DNA from: Streptomyces sp. CC0208
GTDB taxonomy: Bacteria > Actinomycetota > Actinomycetes > Streptomycetales > Streptomycetaceae
Reading direction: 5' to 3'
DNA length: 64,000 nucleotides
Assembly (NCBI RefSeq): GCF_003443735.1
Contig: NZ_CP031969.1
Coordinates: forward strand, 8,494,001-8,558,000
Under the pieces are notes generated by a model. It saw only the letters and a program-made list of their open reading frames with translations. It made no database searches and was not told the origin of the DNA. A program made the position numbers and the translations under genes. How positions within the stretch are numbered: position 1 is the stretch's first letter; every line of letters starts with the position of its first letter. Shown in pieces: positions 21,060-29,133 of this stretch.

Positions 21060-21215
21060 GCGAGCGGGAACTTCACCCTGGAGTTCCGGGTCACCGACGT
21101 GGACGCACGCCACGAACTGCTGACCGCCCAGGGCGTCGAGATCCTCAAGCCGCCGACCACCCAGCCGTGGGGCCGCCTGTCGGTGTGGCTGCGGGACCGC
21201 CCCAGGAACCTTCCG
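21060..21215 (+). pseudogene. VOC/glyoxalase fragment
   Basis: The plus strand here translates to GNFTLEFRVTDVDARHELL and then QGVEILKPPTTQPWGRLSVW, the C-terminal half of a single VOC domain. It breaks off at LRDRPRNLP where intact relatives continue with a metal-ligand strand. No start or complete domain exists upstream. The rest of the 20983-21316 gap shows nothing else. Confidence 0.65.
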
Positions 21216-21316
21216 CCGGGTGGGAAGCAGGGCAGAACGCCACCGGGGACCGTGACCCGAGCGAAGGGCGGCGGTTCGGACAACGACGCTGGGGAGCGGA
21301 CTCGGGGTCGGCGGGG

Positions 21317-22066
21317 TCAGATGATGCCGCCGTTGGCCCGCAGTACCTGGCCGTTGACCCAGTGACCGGCGGGGCTCACCAGGAACGACACGACGTTGGC
21401 GATGTCCTCGGGCGTGCCCAGCCGCTCCAGCGGGGGCTGGGCCGCCAGGCGGGCGACGGTCTCCTCGTCCTTGCCGTCGAGGAAGAGGTCGGTCGCCGTC
21501 GGGCCGGGGGCCACGGCGTTGACCGTGACGTCACGGCCGCGGAGCTCACGGGCGAGGATCAGGGTCACGGCCTCGACCGCGCCCTTGCTGGCCGCGTAGG
21601 CGCCGTACCCGGGGAAGGCGAGCCCGACGACCGAGCTGGAGAGGTTGACGAGCGCGCCGCCCGGCCGCAGTCGGCGGGCGGCCTGCTGGTCGACGACGAA
21701 GGTGCCGCGGATGTTGGTGCGGTACAGGGCGTCGAGCTCGGCGAGGTCGAGTTCCGCGATCGGGGCCAGTGGCATCCGGCCCGCGGAGTGGACCACCACG
21801 TCGACAGCGCCGTACGTGGCCTCCGCCAGGTCGAACACGGCGGCGACCTCGGTCTCGTCGGCGACGTCCGCGCGGGCGGCGCAGGCGGTGCCGCCCGCTT
21901 CCTCGATGGCGCGCACGGCGTCATCGGCCGCCTCCTTGTTGCCCGCGTAGCCGACGACGACCGCGAACCCGTCGGCGGCGAGCCGCTGGGCGATCTGCCG
22001 TCCGATGCCGCGCGATCCGCCGGTGACGATCGCGACGCGCTGTTCCGTCCGGGGCTGAGTGGTCAT
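21317..22066 (-). CDS. SDR-family oxidoreductase
   Basis: 249 aa Rossmann enzyme: cofactor loop TGGSRGIG, NSAG-equivalent HSAG, catalytic Ser in NLSSS and YAASK with Tyr and Lys. A classical short-chain dehydrogenase using NAD(P)H; substrate unknown. ATG 22066 has AGAGGA upstream. Divergent from a TetR regulator with inverted repeats between them, so it is probably induced by that regulator's ligand. Confidence 0.9.
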   Translation of the reverse strand: MTTQPRTEQRVAIVTGGSRGIGRQIAQRLAADGFAVVVGYAGNKEAADDAVRAIEEAGGTACAARADVADETEVAAVFDLAEATYGAVDVVVHSAGRMPLAPIAELDLAELDALYRTNIRGTFVVDQQAARRLRPGGALVNLSSSVVGLAFPGYGAYAASKGAVEAVTLILARELRGRDVTVNAVAPGPTATDLFLDGKDEETVARLAAQPPLERLGTPEDIANVVSFLVSPAGHWVNGQVLRANGGII

Positions 22067-22099
22067 GACCGCATCCTCTGTTAGCGCTGCTACGTAAGC

Positions 22100-22161
22100 T
22101 TCGTATCGACGATAACACGAATCGTAGCGTTGGTAAACCATGGGTCGTATCGGCGCTACGA
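22100..22161. promoter_or_regulatory. TetR operator region (two inverted repeats)
   Basis: TCGTA-7-TACGA at 22145-22161 and TTCGT-12-ACGAA at 22100-22121 share the TCGTA core, which recurs several times in this 113-bp divergent spacer. The arrangement fits cooperative TetR binding controlling both the SDR and tetR genes. Confidence 0.6.
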
Positions 22162-22179
22162 ATGTCGTACGGTGGGGGC

Positions 22180-22869
22180 ATGGATGCGAGGGAAAAGATC
22201 CTGGAAGCGGCCACCGAGCTGCTGGCCGGTGCGTCGGCCGCCGATGTCTCCACGCGTGCCGTGTGCGAGAAGGCCGGGGTGGGCGCGCCGATGCTCTACC
22301 GGCTCTTCGGTGACAAGGCCGGTCTGCTGGCCGCCGTGGTCGACCGGGGATTCGAGCGGTACCTCGCGTCCAAGCGGGCGGCGCGGCCGAGCGAGGATCC
22401 CGTCGAGGACCTGAAGAGCGGCTGGGACAACCACATACGCTTCGCGCTGGAGCACCCCAGCCACTACCGCCTGATGTACTCGCCCGAGCTCACCGTGCCC
22501 CCGGCAGCGGCCCAGGAGGCGCACGACCTGCTGCACGGCATTCTCGAACGCTGTGCGGCCGAAGGGCGGCTGACGGTGCCACCCGCGCTGGCGACGCAGA
22601 TGATCATGTCCGCCAACGTCGGGGCGGCCCTGTCGATGCTGACCAGGCCCGAGCAGTACACGGACCCGACGTTCTCGCAGCGGCTGCGCGACGCGGTGCT
22701 GGACGCGGTGACCCGGCCCGCCGACACCGACCTACCACGCAAGGACCACTCGGTGCCGGTCGCGGCCGCCACCCTCGCGGCCCGCCTGCGTGCCGACCTG
22801 CCGCCCGCACTCACGACCGCGGAGTCGGCCCTGCTGCAGCAGTGGCTGGACAAGCTCTCCGAGAGGTGA
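22180..22869 (+). CDS. TetR-family transcriptional regulator
   Basis: 229 aa; N-terminal helix-turn-helix (ILEAATELLAG..., DVSTRAVCEKAGVGAPMLYRLFGDKAGLLAAVV) and a helical ligand domain. Divergent from the SDR gene and separated from it by repeated TCGTA palindromes, so it probably represses both. ATG 22180 follows GGTGGGGG; six extra in-frame codons upstream overlap the operator. Its stop is three bases before the convergent response-regulator stop. Confidence 0.9.
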   Translation: MDAREKILEAATELLAGASAADVSTRAVCEKAGVGAPMLYRLFGDKAGLLAAVVDRGFERYLASKRAARPSEDPVEDLKSGWDNHIRFALEHPSHYRLMYSPELTVPPAAAQEAHDLLHGILERCAAEGRLTVPPALATQMIMSANVGAALSMLTRPEQYTDPTFSQRLRDAVLDAVTRPADTDLPRKDHSVPVAAATLAARLRADLPPALTTAESALLQQWLDKLSER

Positions 22870-22872
22870 GGG

Positions 22873-23556
22873 TCAGCGTTCCTCGGACGGCGGCGCCTGC
22901 ACCAGACCCGACTGATAGGCCATCACGACGAGTTGGGCGCGGTCCCGCGCGCCCAGCTTGGTCATCGCACGGTGGACGTGGGTGCGCACGGTCAGGGGGC
23001 TGACGAAGAGCTTCTCGGCGATCTTCTCGTTGGAGTGCCCCTCGGCGACCCACGCCATCACCTCGCGTTCCCGGCCGGTGAGACCGGTCAGGTCGTCGGC
23101 GGCAGCGAGGCGGGTGCCGAGTCCCGGGGCCGCCAGGAACCGGGTGATCAGGGTGCGGGTGGCGCCGGGGGAGAGCAGGGAGTCGCCGGCCGCGACGGTC
23201 CGGATGCCGGCGAGCAGGGCGTCGGCGGTCACGTCCTTGCCGAGGAAACCGCTGGCCCCGGACCGCAGCGCCTGCGCGACGTACTCGTCGATCTCGAAGG
23301 TCGTCAGGATCAGCACCCGTGTGTCGGACAGCTCCGGATCCGCGCAGATCACGGAGGTGGCGGCCAGGCCGTCGGTTCCCGGCATGCGGATGTCCATGAG
23401 GATCACGTCGGGGCGGTGGACGCGCGCGAGGTCGGCGGCCTCGGCGCCGTCGGTGGCCTCCGCGACCACCTCCATGTCGTCGCACGAGTCGATGAGGATC
23501 CGGAAGGTGGCCCGCAGCAGGGCCTGGTCGTCGGCGAGGAGCACGCGGATGGTCAT
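22873..23556 (-). CDS. NarL/FixJ-type response regulator, no adjacent kinase
   Basis: 227 aa: receiver domain with acidic pair DD, phospho-acceptor Asp in VILMDIRMPG and Lys in GKDV, then a LuxR helix-turn-helix (LTGREREVMAWVAEGHSNEKIAEKLFVSPLTVRTHVHRAMTK in pieces). Such regulators normally follow a HisKA_3 kinase gene. Here the 540 bases upstream hold only degenerate sequence and a tandem repeat, so the kinase is lost or elsewhere. ATG 23556 with a weak ribosome site beside a CAGAAACG duplication. Confidence 0.9.
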   Translation of the reverse strand: MTIRVLLADDQALLRATFRILIDSCDDMEVVAEATDGAEAADLARVHRPDVILMDIRMPGTDGLAATSVICADPELSDTRVLILTTFEIDEYVAQALRSGASGFLGKDVTADALLAGIRTVAAGDSLLSPGATRTLITRFLAAPGLGTRLAAADDLTGLTGREREVMAWVAEGHSNEKIAEKLFVSPLTVRTHVHRAMTKLGARDRAQLVVMAYQSGLVQAPPSEER

Positions 23557-23872
23557 GGGGTCCGTTTCTGGCGTTTCTGGCGTTGCTGGGGTTCCGGGGT
23601 GGCGGGGTCGAGCGGCGGCCTGAGGTGACCGCTCGCTTCCGGCAGGTCGGTGCCGGGGCGGACCTCACCCGCCGTTCTCCGTTCGTGTCCTGGCGCCACG
23701 GTGGCCGAGTCCCGCCGGGTGCGGCGCCGCGACCGTCCCGGCCGGGTGAGTCACGTGTCCCCGGGAGCGCGGTCCGGAGCGCCAGTCTCTCCGCAACCGG
23801 GTCCGCTCGTCGTCGTACCACGGCCGACCATCGCGCCTACGGAGAACGCAGTACGTGCCGGGGCCGGGGTCC
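23557..23872. other. Gene-free stretch upstream of the response regulator
   Basis: Open frames exist on both strands but none shows a recognisable domain; I looked for the C-terminus of a histidine kinase and did not find one. Codon patterns are irregular, consistent with decayed or non-coding sequence. A CAGAAACG duplication lies just before the regulator start. Confidence 0.6.
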
Positions 23873-24056
23873 TCCCTGGGCAGGACCCGACGGCCGCCGG
23901 GCGCTCCCTGGGCAGGACCCGACGGCCGCCGGGCGCTCCCTGGGCAGGACCCGACGGCCGCCGGGCGCTCCCTGGGCAGGACCTGGCGGCCGCCGGGCGC
24001 TCCCTGGGCAGGACCTGACGGCCGCCGGGCGCTCCCTGAGCAGGACCTGGCGGCCG
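23873..24056. repeat. 32-bp minisatellite, about six copies
   Basis: Six head-to-tail copies of a 32-bp unit beginning TCCCTGGGCAGGACC start at 23873, 23905, 23937, 23969, 24001 and 24033; the last is partial. Copies differ at a few positions (GACCCGACG versus GACCTGGCG), the early ones being identical. No unique spacers separate them, so it is not CRISPR. Located between the response regulator and the MFS gene. Confidence 0.92.
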
Positions 24057-24098
24057 CGGGCAGCCGGTCGTCAGGCGGGGGCCGTCGAGTGGGGGACG

Positions 24099-25583
24099 TC
24101 AGTGTCCCGACGCGGTCCCTGCCGAGGTCTCCGCGGCGTCCGGCGCGGGGAGCGCCGTCGGGACCGCCGCGCGCGGGCGCGGGATGAAGGAGGCGATGGC
24201 GAAGGCGAGGAGCGCGGCGCCCGCGCCGATCGCCATGACGGTCTTGAAGCCGTTCTCGGACGGCAGGGCGTACCCGCCGAGGTCGATGGTCATCTGGGCG
24301 AGGACGACCCCGGCGAGGGCGCTCGCCGTCGACGTACCGATGGACCGCATCAGGGTGTTGAGGCTGTTCGCGGCCGCGGTCTCCGAGGCCGGTACGGCGC
24401 CCATGATGAGCGCGGGCATGGAACCGTACGTGAACCCGATGCCGGCGCCGATCACACAGGAGATCAGCACCAGGTGCCAGACCTCGGACATCAGCACGAT
24501 GTTCAGCCCGTAGCCCGCGGCCACGATCAGTGCGCCGATCATCAGCGTCACCTTCGGGCCCTTCGCCTTGGAGACCGCCGCGGAGACCGGCGCCAGCGCC
24601 ATCATCACCAGACCGGACGGGGCCATGACCAGGCCGGCAGTCAGCAGCGACCTGCCCAGGCCGTAGCCGGTCTGGGTGGGCAGCTGGAGCAGCTGCGGCA
24701 GTACCAGCGACATCGCGAACATCGAGAAGCCGATCGCGATCGACGCGAGGTTGGTGAAGAGCACCTGGCGGCGGGCGGTGGTCCGCAGGTCGACCAGTGG
24801 CTGGGCGGTGCGCAGTTCGAAGGAGCCCCAGGCCAGCAGGATGATCACGGCCGCGGCGAACAGGCCGAGGGTGGTGCCGCTGCTCCAGCCCCAGTCGGCG
24901 CCCTTGGAGACGGCCAGCAGCAGGCAGACCAGTCCGGCGGCCATGCCGACCGCGCCGACCGCGTCGAAGCGGCCGCCGGTGCGCACCCGGGACTCCGGTA
25001 CGAACGCCAGGACCAGGACGAGGGCCGCCGCACCCATCGCCGCCGAGGCCCAGAACAGGACGTGCCAGTCGAAGTTGTCCGCGATGAGCGCGGCGGTCGG
25101 CAGACCCAGGGCGCCGCCGACGCCGAGGGAGGCGCTCATCAGCGCGGTCGCCCCAGCCAGGCGCTCGGCGGGCAGTTCATCGCGCATGATGCTGATGCCG
25201 AGCGGGATGACACCGGAGGACAGGCCCTGCAGGGCACGGCCCACGATCATCGGGACCAGCGCGTCGCTGAGTCCGCAGACCACCGATCCGACCACCAGCA
25301 TCACCACGCTGACCAGCAGCATCCGGCGCTTGCCGAACATGTCGCCGAGCCGCCCGACGACCGGGGTGGCGACCGCTGCCGCGAGCAGGGTCGCGGTGAC
25401 CGCCCACGCGGTGTCCGAGGCCGGGGCGTCGAGCAGCTTCGGCAGCTCCGGCACGATCGGGATCACCAGGGTCTGCATCAGCGAGACGACGATTCCGGCG
25501 AAGGCCAGCACCGCGACCACGGCGTTCGGCCGTGGCGGGGCCACGGAACCCGCGTCGGCGGAGCTGGCGGGAGTGTCGGACAT
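24099..25583 (-). CDS. MFS multidrug exporter (DHA2/EmrB-QacA type)
   Basis: 494 aa with about 14 membrane segments, motif A GRLGDMFGKRRM and motif C-like SLGVGGALGLPTAALIADNFDW. Proton-driven drug or metabolite export is the family role. The start ATG 25583 is 47 bases downstream (on its strand) of a perfect inverted repeat, and a TetR gene lies divergently, so regulated expression is likely. Confidence 0.9.
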   Translation of the reverse strand: MSDTPASSADAGSVAPPRPNAVVAVLAFAGIVVSLMQTLVIPIVPELPKLLDAPASDTAWAVTATLLAAAVATPVVGRLGDMFGKRRMLLVSVVMLVVGSVVCGLSDALVPMIVGRALQGLSSGVIPLGISIMRDELPAERLAGATALMSASLGVGGALGLPTAALIADNFDWHVLFWASAAMGAAALVLVLAFVPESRVRTGGRFDAVGAVGMAAGLVCLLLAVSKGADWGWSSGTTLGLFAAAVIILLAWGSFELRTAQPLVDLRTTARRQVLFTNLASIAIGFSMFAMSLVLPQLLQLPTQTGYGLGRSLLTAGLVMAPSGLVMMALAPVSAAVSKAKGPKVTLMIGALIVAAGYGLNIVLMSEVWHLVLISCVIGAGIGFTYGSMPALIMGAVPASETAAANSLNTLMRSIGTSTASALAGVVLAQMTIDLGGYALPSENGFKTVMAIGAGAALLAFAIASFIPRPRAAVPTALPAPDAAETSAGTASGH

Positions 25584-25630
25584 GACGGGGCCTCCAGGAC
25601 GGGGGAGCGGGCCGGGAACTCGGCAGAATT

Positions 25631-25650
25631 TAAGTCAGATGCTTGACTTA
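25631..25650. promoter_or_regulatory. Operator upstream of the MFS gene
   Basis: TAAGTCA-6-TGACTTA, a perfect 7-bp inverted repeat, overlaps the probable MFS promoter. Likely binding site of the divergent TetR regulator. Confidence 0.65.
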
Positions 25651-26053
25651 GCTTACTGGTGTGCCGAGTGGGGTCGAGAAGGTGCTCCGCTCCGGTGCGG
25701 CCGTGTGGTTCGGCATGCCGCGTCACCTGGGCGGGACGCCATATCCGGGGCGGTGCCGATGGCGTCCCGCCGGGTGGCCCGGTCGGCCGGGCCACCGAAA
25801 GCCGCGGGTCGGCGATGCCGGCTCCGCACGGTCGTCCGGTGAAATCCGCAGGCCGACGACGCCGGCTCCCGCACGGCCGCTCGACGTGGACCCCCGACCC
25901 CTTGTCCGGTGTTCGCCCGATCCGGACTCCCGCCCCCGACGTGGGGTTGCGTAGGCTTTCGGCACTGGAGAGCGCCGCACCGCCGGCGGACCTCAGGCGG
26001 TTCGAGGGGCTGGCCGTCGGAGGGCTCGGTGAAGTCCCGGTGCGGTGGTGAGC
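25651..26053. other. Divergent MFS-TetR spacer, no gene
   Basis: About 400 bases without a supported gene. It contains a perfect 10-bp stem, GGTGGCCCGG at 25773 and CCGGGCCACC at 25787 with a 4-base loop, which could be a terminator relic or an RNA hairpin. The spacer is unusually long for such a pair. Confidence 0.55.
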
Positions 26054-26707
26054 ATGGCCGGCAGGACGGTACGCGAGGAACAGGTGAGCGCGACCCGGGA
26101 GCTGATCCTGACCGCGGCCGAGCGGCTCTTCGCCGAGCGCGGTGTCCTGGCGGTGTCCAACCGGCAGGTCAGCGAGGCCGCGGGGCAGGGCAACAACGCC
26201 GCGGTGGGCTACCACTTCGGCACCAAGGCCGACCTGGTCCGGGCGATCGCCCGCAGGCACCTCGTCCGCGTCGAGGAGATCCGCGCCCGGCTGCTGGCCG
26301 GGGCCCGCGGCTCCACGGACGTACGCGACTGGGTGGACTGCCTGGTCCGGCCCGTGCCCGAACATCTCGCCGCGCTGGGCAGCCCCACCTGGTTCGCCCG
26401 GTTCTGCGCACAGGTCATGACCGACCCGGTGCTCCAGCGGATCATGGTCGAGGAGTCGATGTCCTCGCCGTCGCTTCGGCAGATCGTCGAGGGCCTGAAC
26501 CGCTGTCTGCCCGAGCTGCCCGCCGACGTCCGCGCCGAGCGGTCCGAGATGGCCCGGCATCTGATCGTGCACATGGCCGCCGACCGCGAACGGGCCCTGG
26601 CCGAGAACACCCCGACACCCCGCGCGAACTGGCACGACGCCGCCACCGGCCTCGGTGACGTCGTGGTCGCCATGTGGACGGCTCCGGTCACTCCGACCGG
26701 CCTCTAG
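26054..26707 (+). CDS. TetR-family transcriptional regulator
   Basis: 217 aa; helix-turn-helix region ILTAAERLFAERGVLAVSNRQVSEAAGQGNNAAVGYHFGTKADLV and a helical C-terminal domain. Relatives with AVGYHFGTKADL often sit beside MFS or SDR genes. ATG 26054 preferred; GTG codons at 26045 and 26048 are possible. Probably controls the divergent MFS exporter through the TAAGTCA palindrome. Confidence 0.87.
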   Translation: MAGRTVREEQVSATRELILTAAERLFAERGVLAVSNRQVSEAAGQGNNAAVGYHFGTKADLVRAIARRHLVRVEEIRARLLAGARGSTDVRDWVDCLVRPVPEHLAALGSPTWFARFCAQVMTDPVLQRIMVEESMSSPSLRQIVEGLNRCLPELPADVRAERSEMARHLIVHMAADRERALAENTPTPRANWHDAATGLGDVVVAMWTAPVTPTGL

Positions 26708-26717
26708 GAACCGTTAC

Positions 26718-26730
26718 TTGCGTTAGTCAA
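26718..26730 (+). promoter_or_regulatory. MarR-like site upstream of the receiver gene
   Basis: TTGCGTTAGTCAA sits 12 bases before the start codon. It closely matches TTGAGTTACGCAA at 27333 upstream of the marR gene, including flanking TTAC and GAGA, suggesting one regulator acts on both. Confidence 0.45.
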
Positions 26731-26742
26731 GGAGACGATAGA

Positions 26743-27321
26743 GTGGGAGAGCGCACCGTCCCCCCACGAACGGTCCTCTCCATGCCCGGCAGCTCCAGCG
26801 ACCGGCCATCACTCGCCCGCGGTGCCGGTCAGCGTCTCCTGGTCGTCGCCGGCGACTCGGATGTCGCCGAACTGCTCTGCGCCACCCTGGAGTTGGCGGG
26901 CTACCGGATCGTCGCCGTCAAGGCGGCCGTCGACGGTGTGGCACGGCTGACCCGGGAACGGTTCGACCTGGTGGTCGTCGACGCCACCCTGCCGGACGTG
27001 ACCGAACTGGGCCGCACACGGCCGACCCTGGCCCACCGACCGCCGGTGCTGCTGCTGATCGACTACGAGTCCCTGGGCCGGATCGAGCCCGAACTCGGCC
27101 TGGGGGAGCGGGACTACGTCACCAGACCGTTCCGCGCGGCCGACGTCCTGACCAGGGTGCAGCTCATGCTGCGCGGCACGGGTGCGGGACCGGTCCGCGG
27201 CGGCACGGCGATCGGCCTGCCGCCCAGGGCGATCCGGCAGTGGCGCCAGGCCGTCGCGACCGGAGCGGCCTGGCGTGAGACCGTACGGGCGCGGGCGGGA
27301 CGGGGACCGTGTAGAGGATGA
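26743..27321 (+). CDS. Degenerate receiver-domain protein
   Basis: 192 aa dominated by one response-regulator-like receiver (about residues 25-145). The phospho-acceptor Asp is present in LVVVDATLPD, but the N-terminal acidic pair reads GDSD and the conserved Lys is Arg (VTRPFRAADV), so ordinary phosphorylation switching is doubtful. The C-terminal tail is basic and lacks a recognisable DNA-binding domain. GTG 26743 has AAGGAG upstream. It sits between TetR and MarR genes, with a MarR-like site in its promoter. Confidence 0.8.
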   Translation: MGERTVPPRTVLSMPGSSSDRPSLARGAGQRLLVVAGDSDVAELLCATLELAGYRIVAVKAAVDGVARLTRERFDLVVVDATLPDVTELGRTRPTLAHRPPVLLLIDYESLGRIEPELGLGERDYVTRPFRAADVLTRVQLMLRGTGAGPVRGGTAIGLPPRAIRQWRQAVATGAAWRETVRARAGRGPCRG

Positions 27322-27332
27322 CCGCACATTAC

Positions 27333-27345
27333 TTGAGTTACGCAA
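27333..27345 (+). promoter_or_regulatory. MarR operator
   Basis: TTGAGTTACGCAA, a near-palindrome, 21 bases upstream of the marR start; shares its sequence and flanks with the site at 26718. Confidence 0.5.
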
Positions 27346-27366
27346 CGAGAAGGTAAACTGGGGAGT

Positions 27367-27882
27367 ATGCCCTCGCAGCCGCTCCCCGACGTCCCCGCGT
27401 CCCCGGAAGTCATCGAGATCGAGCGGGCACTCACCCGCATCACCTACCTGAGCACGCGCGCCCGCCGGCACGACCGGCTGATGTCCCTGGCCGGGGTGCC
27501 GCTGGACCGTGCCGCGGTGGCCCTCCTGCGGCAGATCGCCGACACCGAGCCGATGCGTCCGGGGGAGCTGGCCAACCGGCTCGGGGTCGAGGCCTCCCAC
27601 GTCACCCGCACCGTCCAGCAACTGCAGAAGTCGGGATACGTCACCCGGGTCCCCGACCCCGACGACCGGCGCGCCCAGCGCATCGAGCTCACCGACACGG
27701 GCCGGCAGGCCATCGCACGCATCCGGGACGCCGGCGCCCGCGGTATGCAGCTGGCCCTGGCGGACTGGTCGCCGCAGGAACTGCGGCAGCTGGCCGGACT
27801 GTTCCACCGTATGGTCGACGACTTCCTCTCGCACGCCGTCGAGGACGAGACCGAGGAGGCGACGCCGGCCGGCAGCGGCTGA
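27367..27882 (+). CDS. MarR-family transcriptional regulator
   Basis: 171 aa; winged helix with MRPGELANRLGVEASHVTRTVQQLQKSGYVTR and wing PDPDDRRAQRIELT. ATG 27367 follows GGGGAG. The gene converges on the C-terminal remnant of an MFS transporter, which may once have been its partner. Candidate autoregulatory site upstream. Confidence 0.9.
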   Translation: MPSQPLPDVPASPEVIEIERALTRITYLSTRARRHDRLMSLAGVPLDRAAVALLRQIADTEPMRPGELANRLGVEASHVTRTVQQLQKSGYVTRVPDPDDRRAQRIELTDTGRQAIARIRDAGARGMQLALADWSPQELRQLAGLFHRMVDDFLSHAVEDETEEATPAGSG

Positions 27883-27885
27883 GGC

Positions 27886-28020
27886 TCACCCGGCACGGAC
27901 GAGCCGCGCGGCGGGATCGGGTTCACGCAGCCCGCGCAGCAGCAGACCGCCCGCCGCGGGCAGGACGATCAACGGCACCAGCGCGGTCCGCAGTGAGGCG
28001 GTCTCGGCCAGCGCTCCCGG
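27886..28020 (-). pseudogene. C-terminal remnant of an MFS transporter
   Basis: The minus strand encodes GALAETASLRTALVPLIVLP followed by AAGGLLLRGLREP and a stop, the characteristic last membrane segment and tail of a drug-type MFS exporter. Upstream of this the frame gives no membrane protein in any frame, so about 90% of the gene is gone. Confidence 0.6.
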
Positions 28021-28213
28021 CCCCGGTGCGGCCGGCCCGCGTGGCCCACCGCTGCGGCCGGTCCTCCGCGAGCGCCTTCGTCGACGTCCTCCGCCGCTCC
28101 CTCGGCTGCACCCCGGGCCCCCACAACCGCTGCTCCCCGTAACGACGGAGGCCGCCGAAGGAGGTGCCTGTACCGTCCAGTAATGTGCGCGGCAGCCCCC
28201 CGAAGGAGGAACC

Positions 28214-28594
28214 GTGCCACGGTCCCCACGTTCGCCCCTGCTGCTCGCCGGTCTGCTGGCCACCGCGGGTGTCGCCCACTTCGCCGCGCCGCGCTCGTTC
28301 GACGCGACCATCCCGAAGGCCCTGCCCGGCAAGCCCAGGACCTGGACCTACGCGAGCGGCGCCGTGGAGCTCGCGCTCGCCGCCGGTCTGGTGCTGCCGA
28401 AGACCCGGCGGACCGCCGCGCTCGCCAGCGCCGCCTTCTTCGTCGGGGTGTTCCCCGCCAACGTCAAGATGGCCGCCGACTGGCGCCACCGCCCGACACC
28501 GCAGAAGGCGGCCGCCCTCGGACGGCTGCCGCTGCAGGTGCCGCTCGTGCTGTGGGCACGCGGCATCGCGAAGAACGGGGAGGGCCAGGCATGA
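28214..28594 (+). CDS. DoxX-family membrane protein
   Basis: 126 aa with three to four hydrophobic helices and the DoxX-like GVAHFAAPRSFDATIPKALP and FFVGVFPANVKMA segments. DoxX proteins are small quinone- or oxidoreductase-associated membrane proteins of uncertain role; some link to thiol/oxidative stress. GTG 28214 follows GGAGGA. It overlaps the peroxiredoxin start (ATGA), supporting a shared redox role. Confidence 0.82.
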   Translation: MPRSPRSPLLLAGLLATAGVAHFAAPRSFDATIPKALPGKPRTWTYASGAVELALAAGLVLPKTRRTAALASAAFFVGVFPANVKMAADWRHRPTPQKAAALGRLPLQVPLVLWARGIAKNGEGQA

Positions 28595-29058
28595 GCAAGG
28601 CGATAGAGACCGGCGACACCGTCGAGGACTTCGAGCTCCCCGACGAGACCGGCACCAACCGCAAGCTGTCCGAGCTGCTCGCCGACGGCCCGGTCGTCCT
28701 CTTCTTCTACCCCGCCGCCCTGACCGCCGGCTGCACCGCTGAGGCCTGCCACTTCCGCGATCTGGCCGCCGAGTTCGCCGCCGCCGGCGCCCAGCCGGTC
28801 GGCATCAGTGGCGACACCGTCGAGCGCCAGCAGGAGTTCGCCGGACGCCACACCCTCGGCATGCCCCTCCTGTCCGACGCCGACGGGAAAATACGCGAGC
28901 TGTTCGGCGTCAAACGCGGCTTCTCCCTGGCACCCACCAAGCGGGTCACCTTCGTCATCGCCGAGGACCGCACCGTGCTGGAGGTCGTCCGCAGCGAACT
29001 GCGCATGAACACCCACGCCGACCGCGCCCTCGCCGCTCTGCGCGAACACGGAAAGTGA
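28591..29058 (+). CDS. Bcp-type peroxiredoxin
   Basis: 155 aa thioredoxin-fold peroxidase reducing hydroperoxides. The active-site motif is PAALTAGC with peroxidatic Cys48 and a second Cys53 five residues on, the atypical 2-Cys pattern of Bcp/PrxQ proteins. ATG 28591 overlaps the doxX stop, so the two are coupled. Electron donor is probably thioredoxin; none is encoded nearby. Confidence 0.92.
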   Translation: MSKAIETGDTVEDFELPDETGTNRKLSELLADGPVVLFFYPAALTAGCTAEACHFRDLAAEFAAAGAQPVGISGDTVERQQEFAGRHTLGMPLLSDADGKIRELFGVKRGFSLAPTKRVTFVIAEDRTVLEVVRSELRMNTHADRALAALREHGK

Positions 29059-29133
29059 CGGCCGCAGGACACAGAAGCCCCGCAGTCCTCCGTTTCGGTT
29101 GAAGCGGACGGACAAAAGAACGATCCTGAACAA

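Noticed and set aside
23873..24056. CRISPR-like direct repeats
   Set aside because: Units are contiguous without unique spacers and no cas genes are present; it is a minisatellite.
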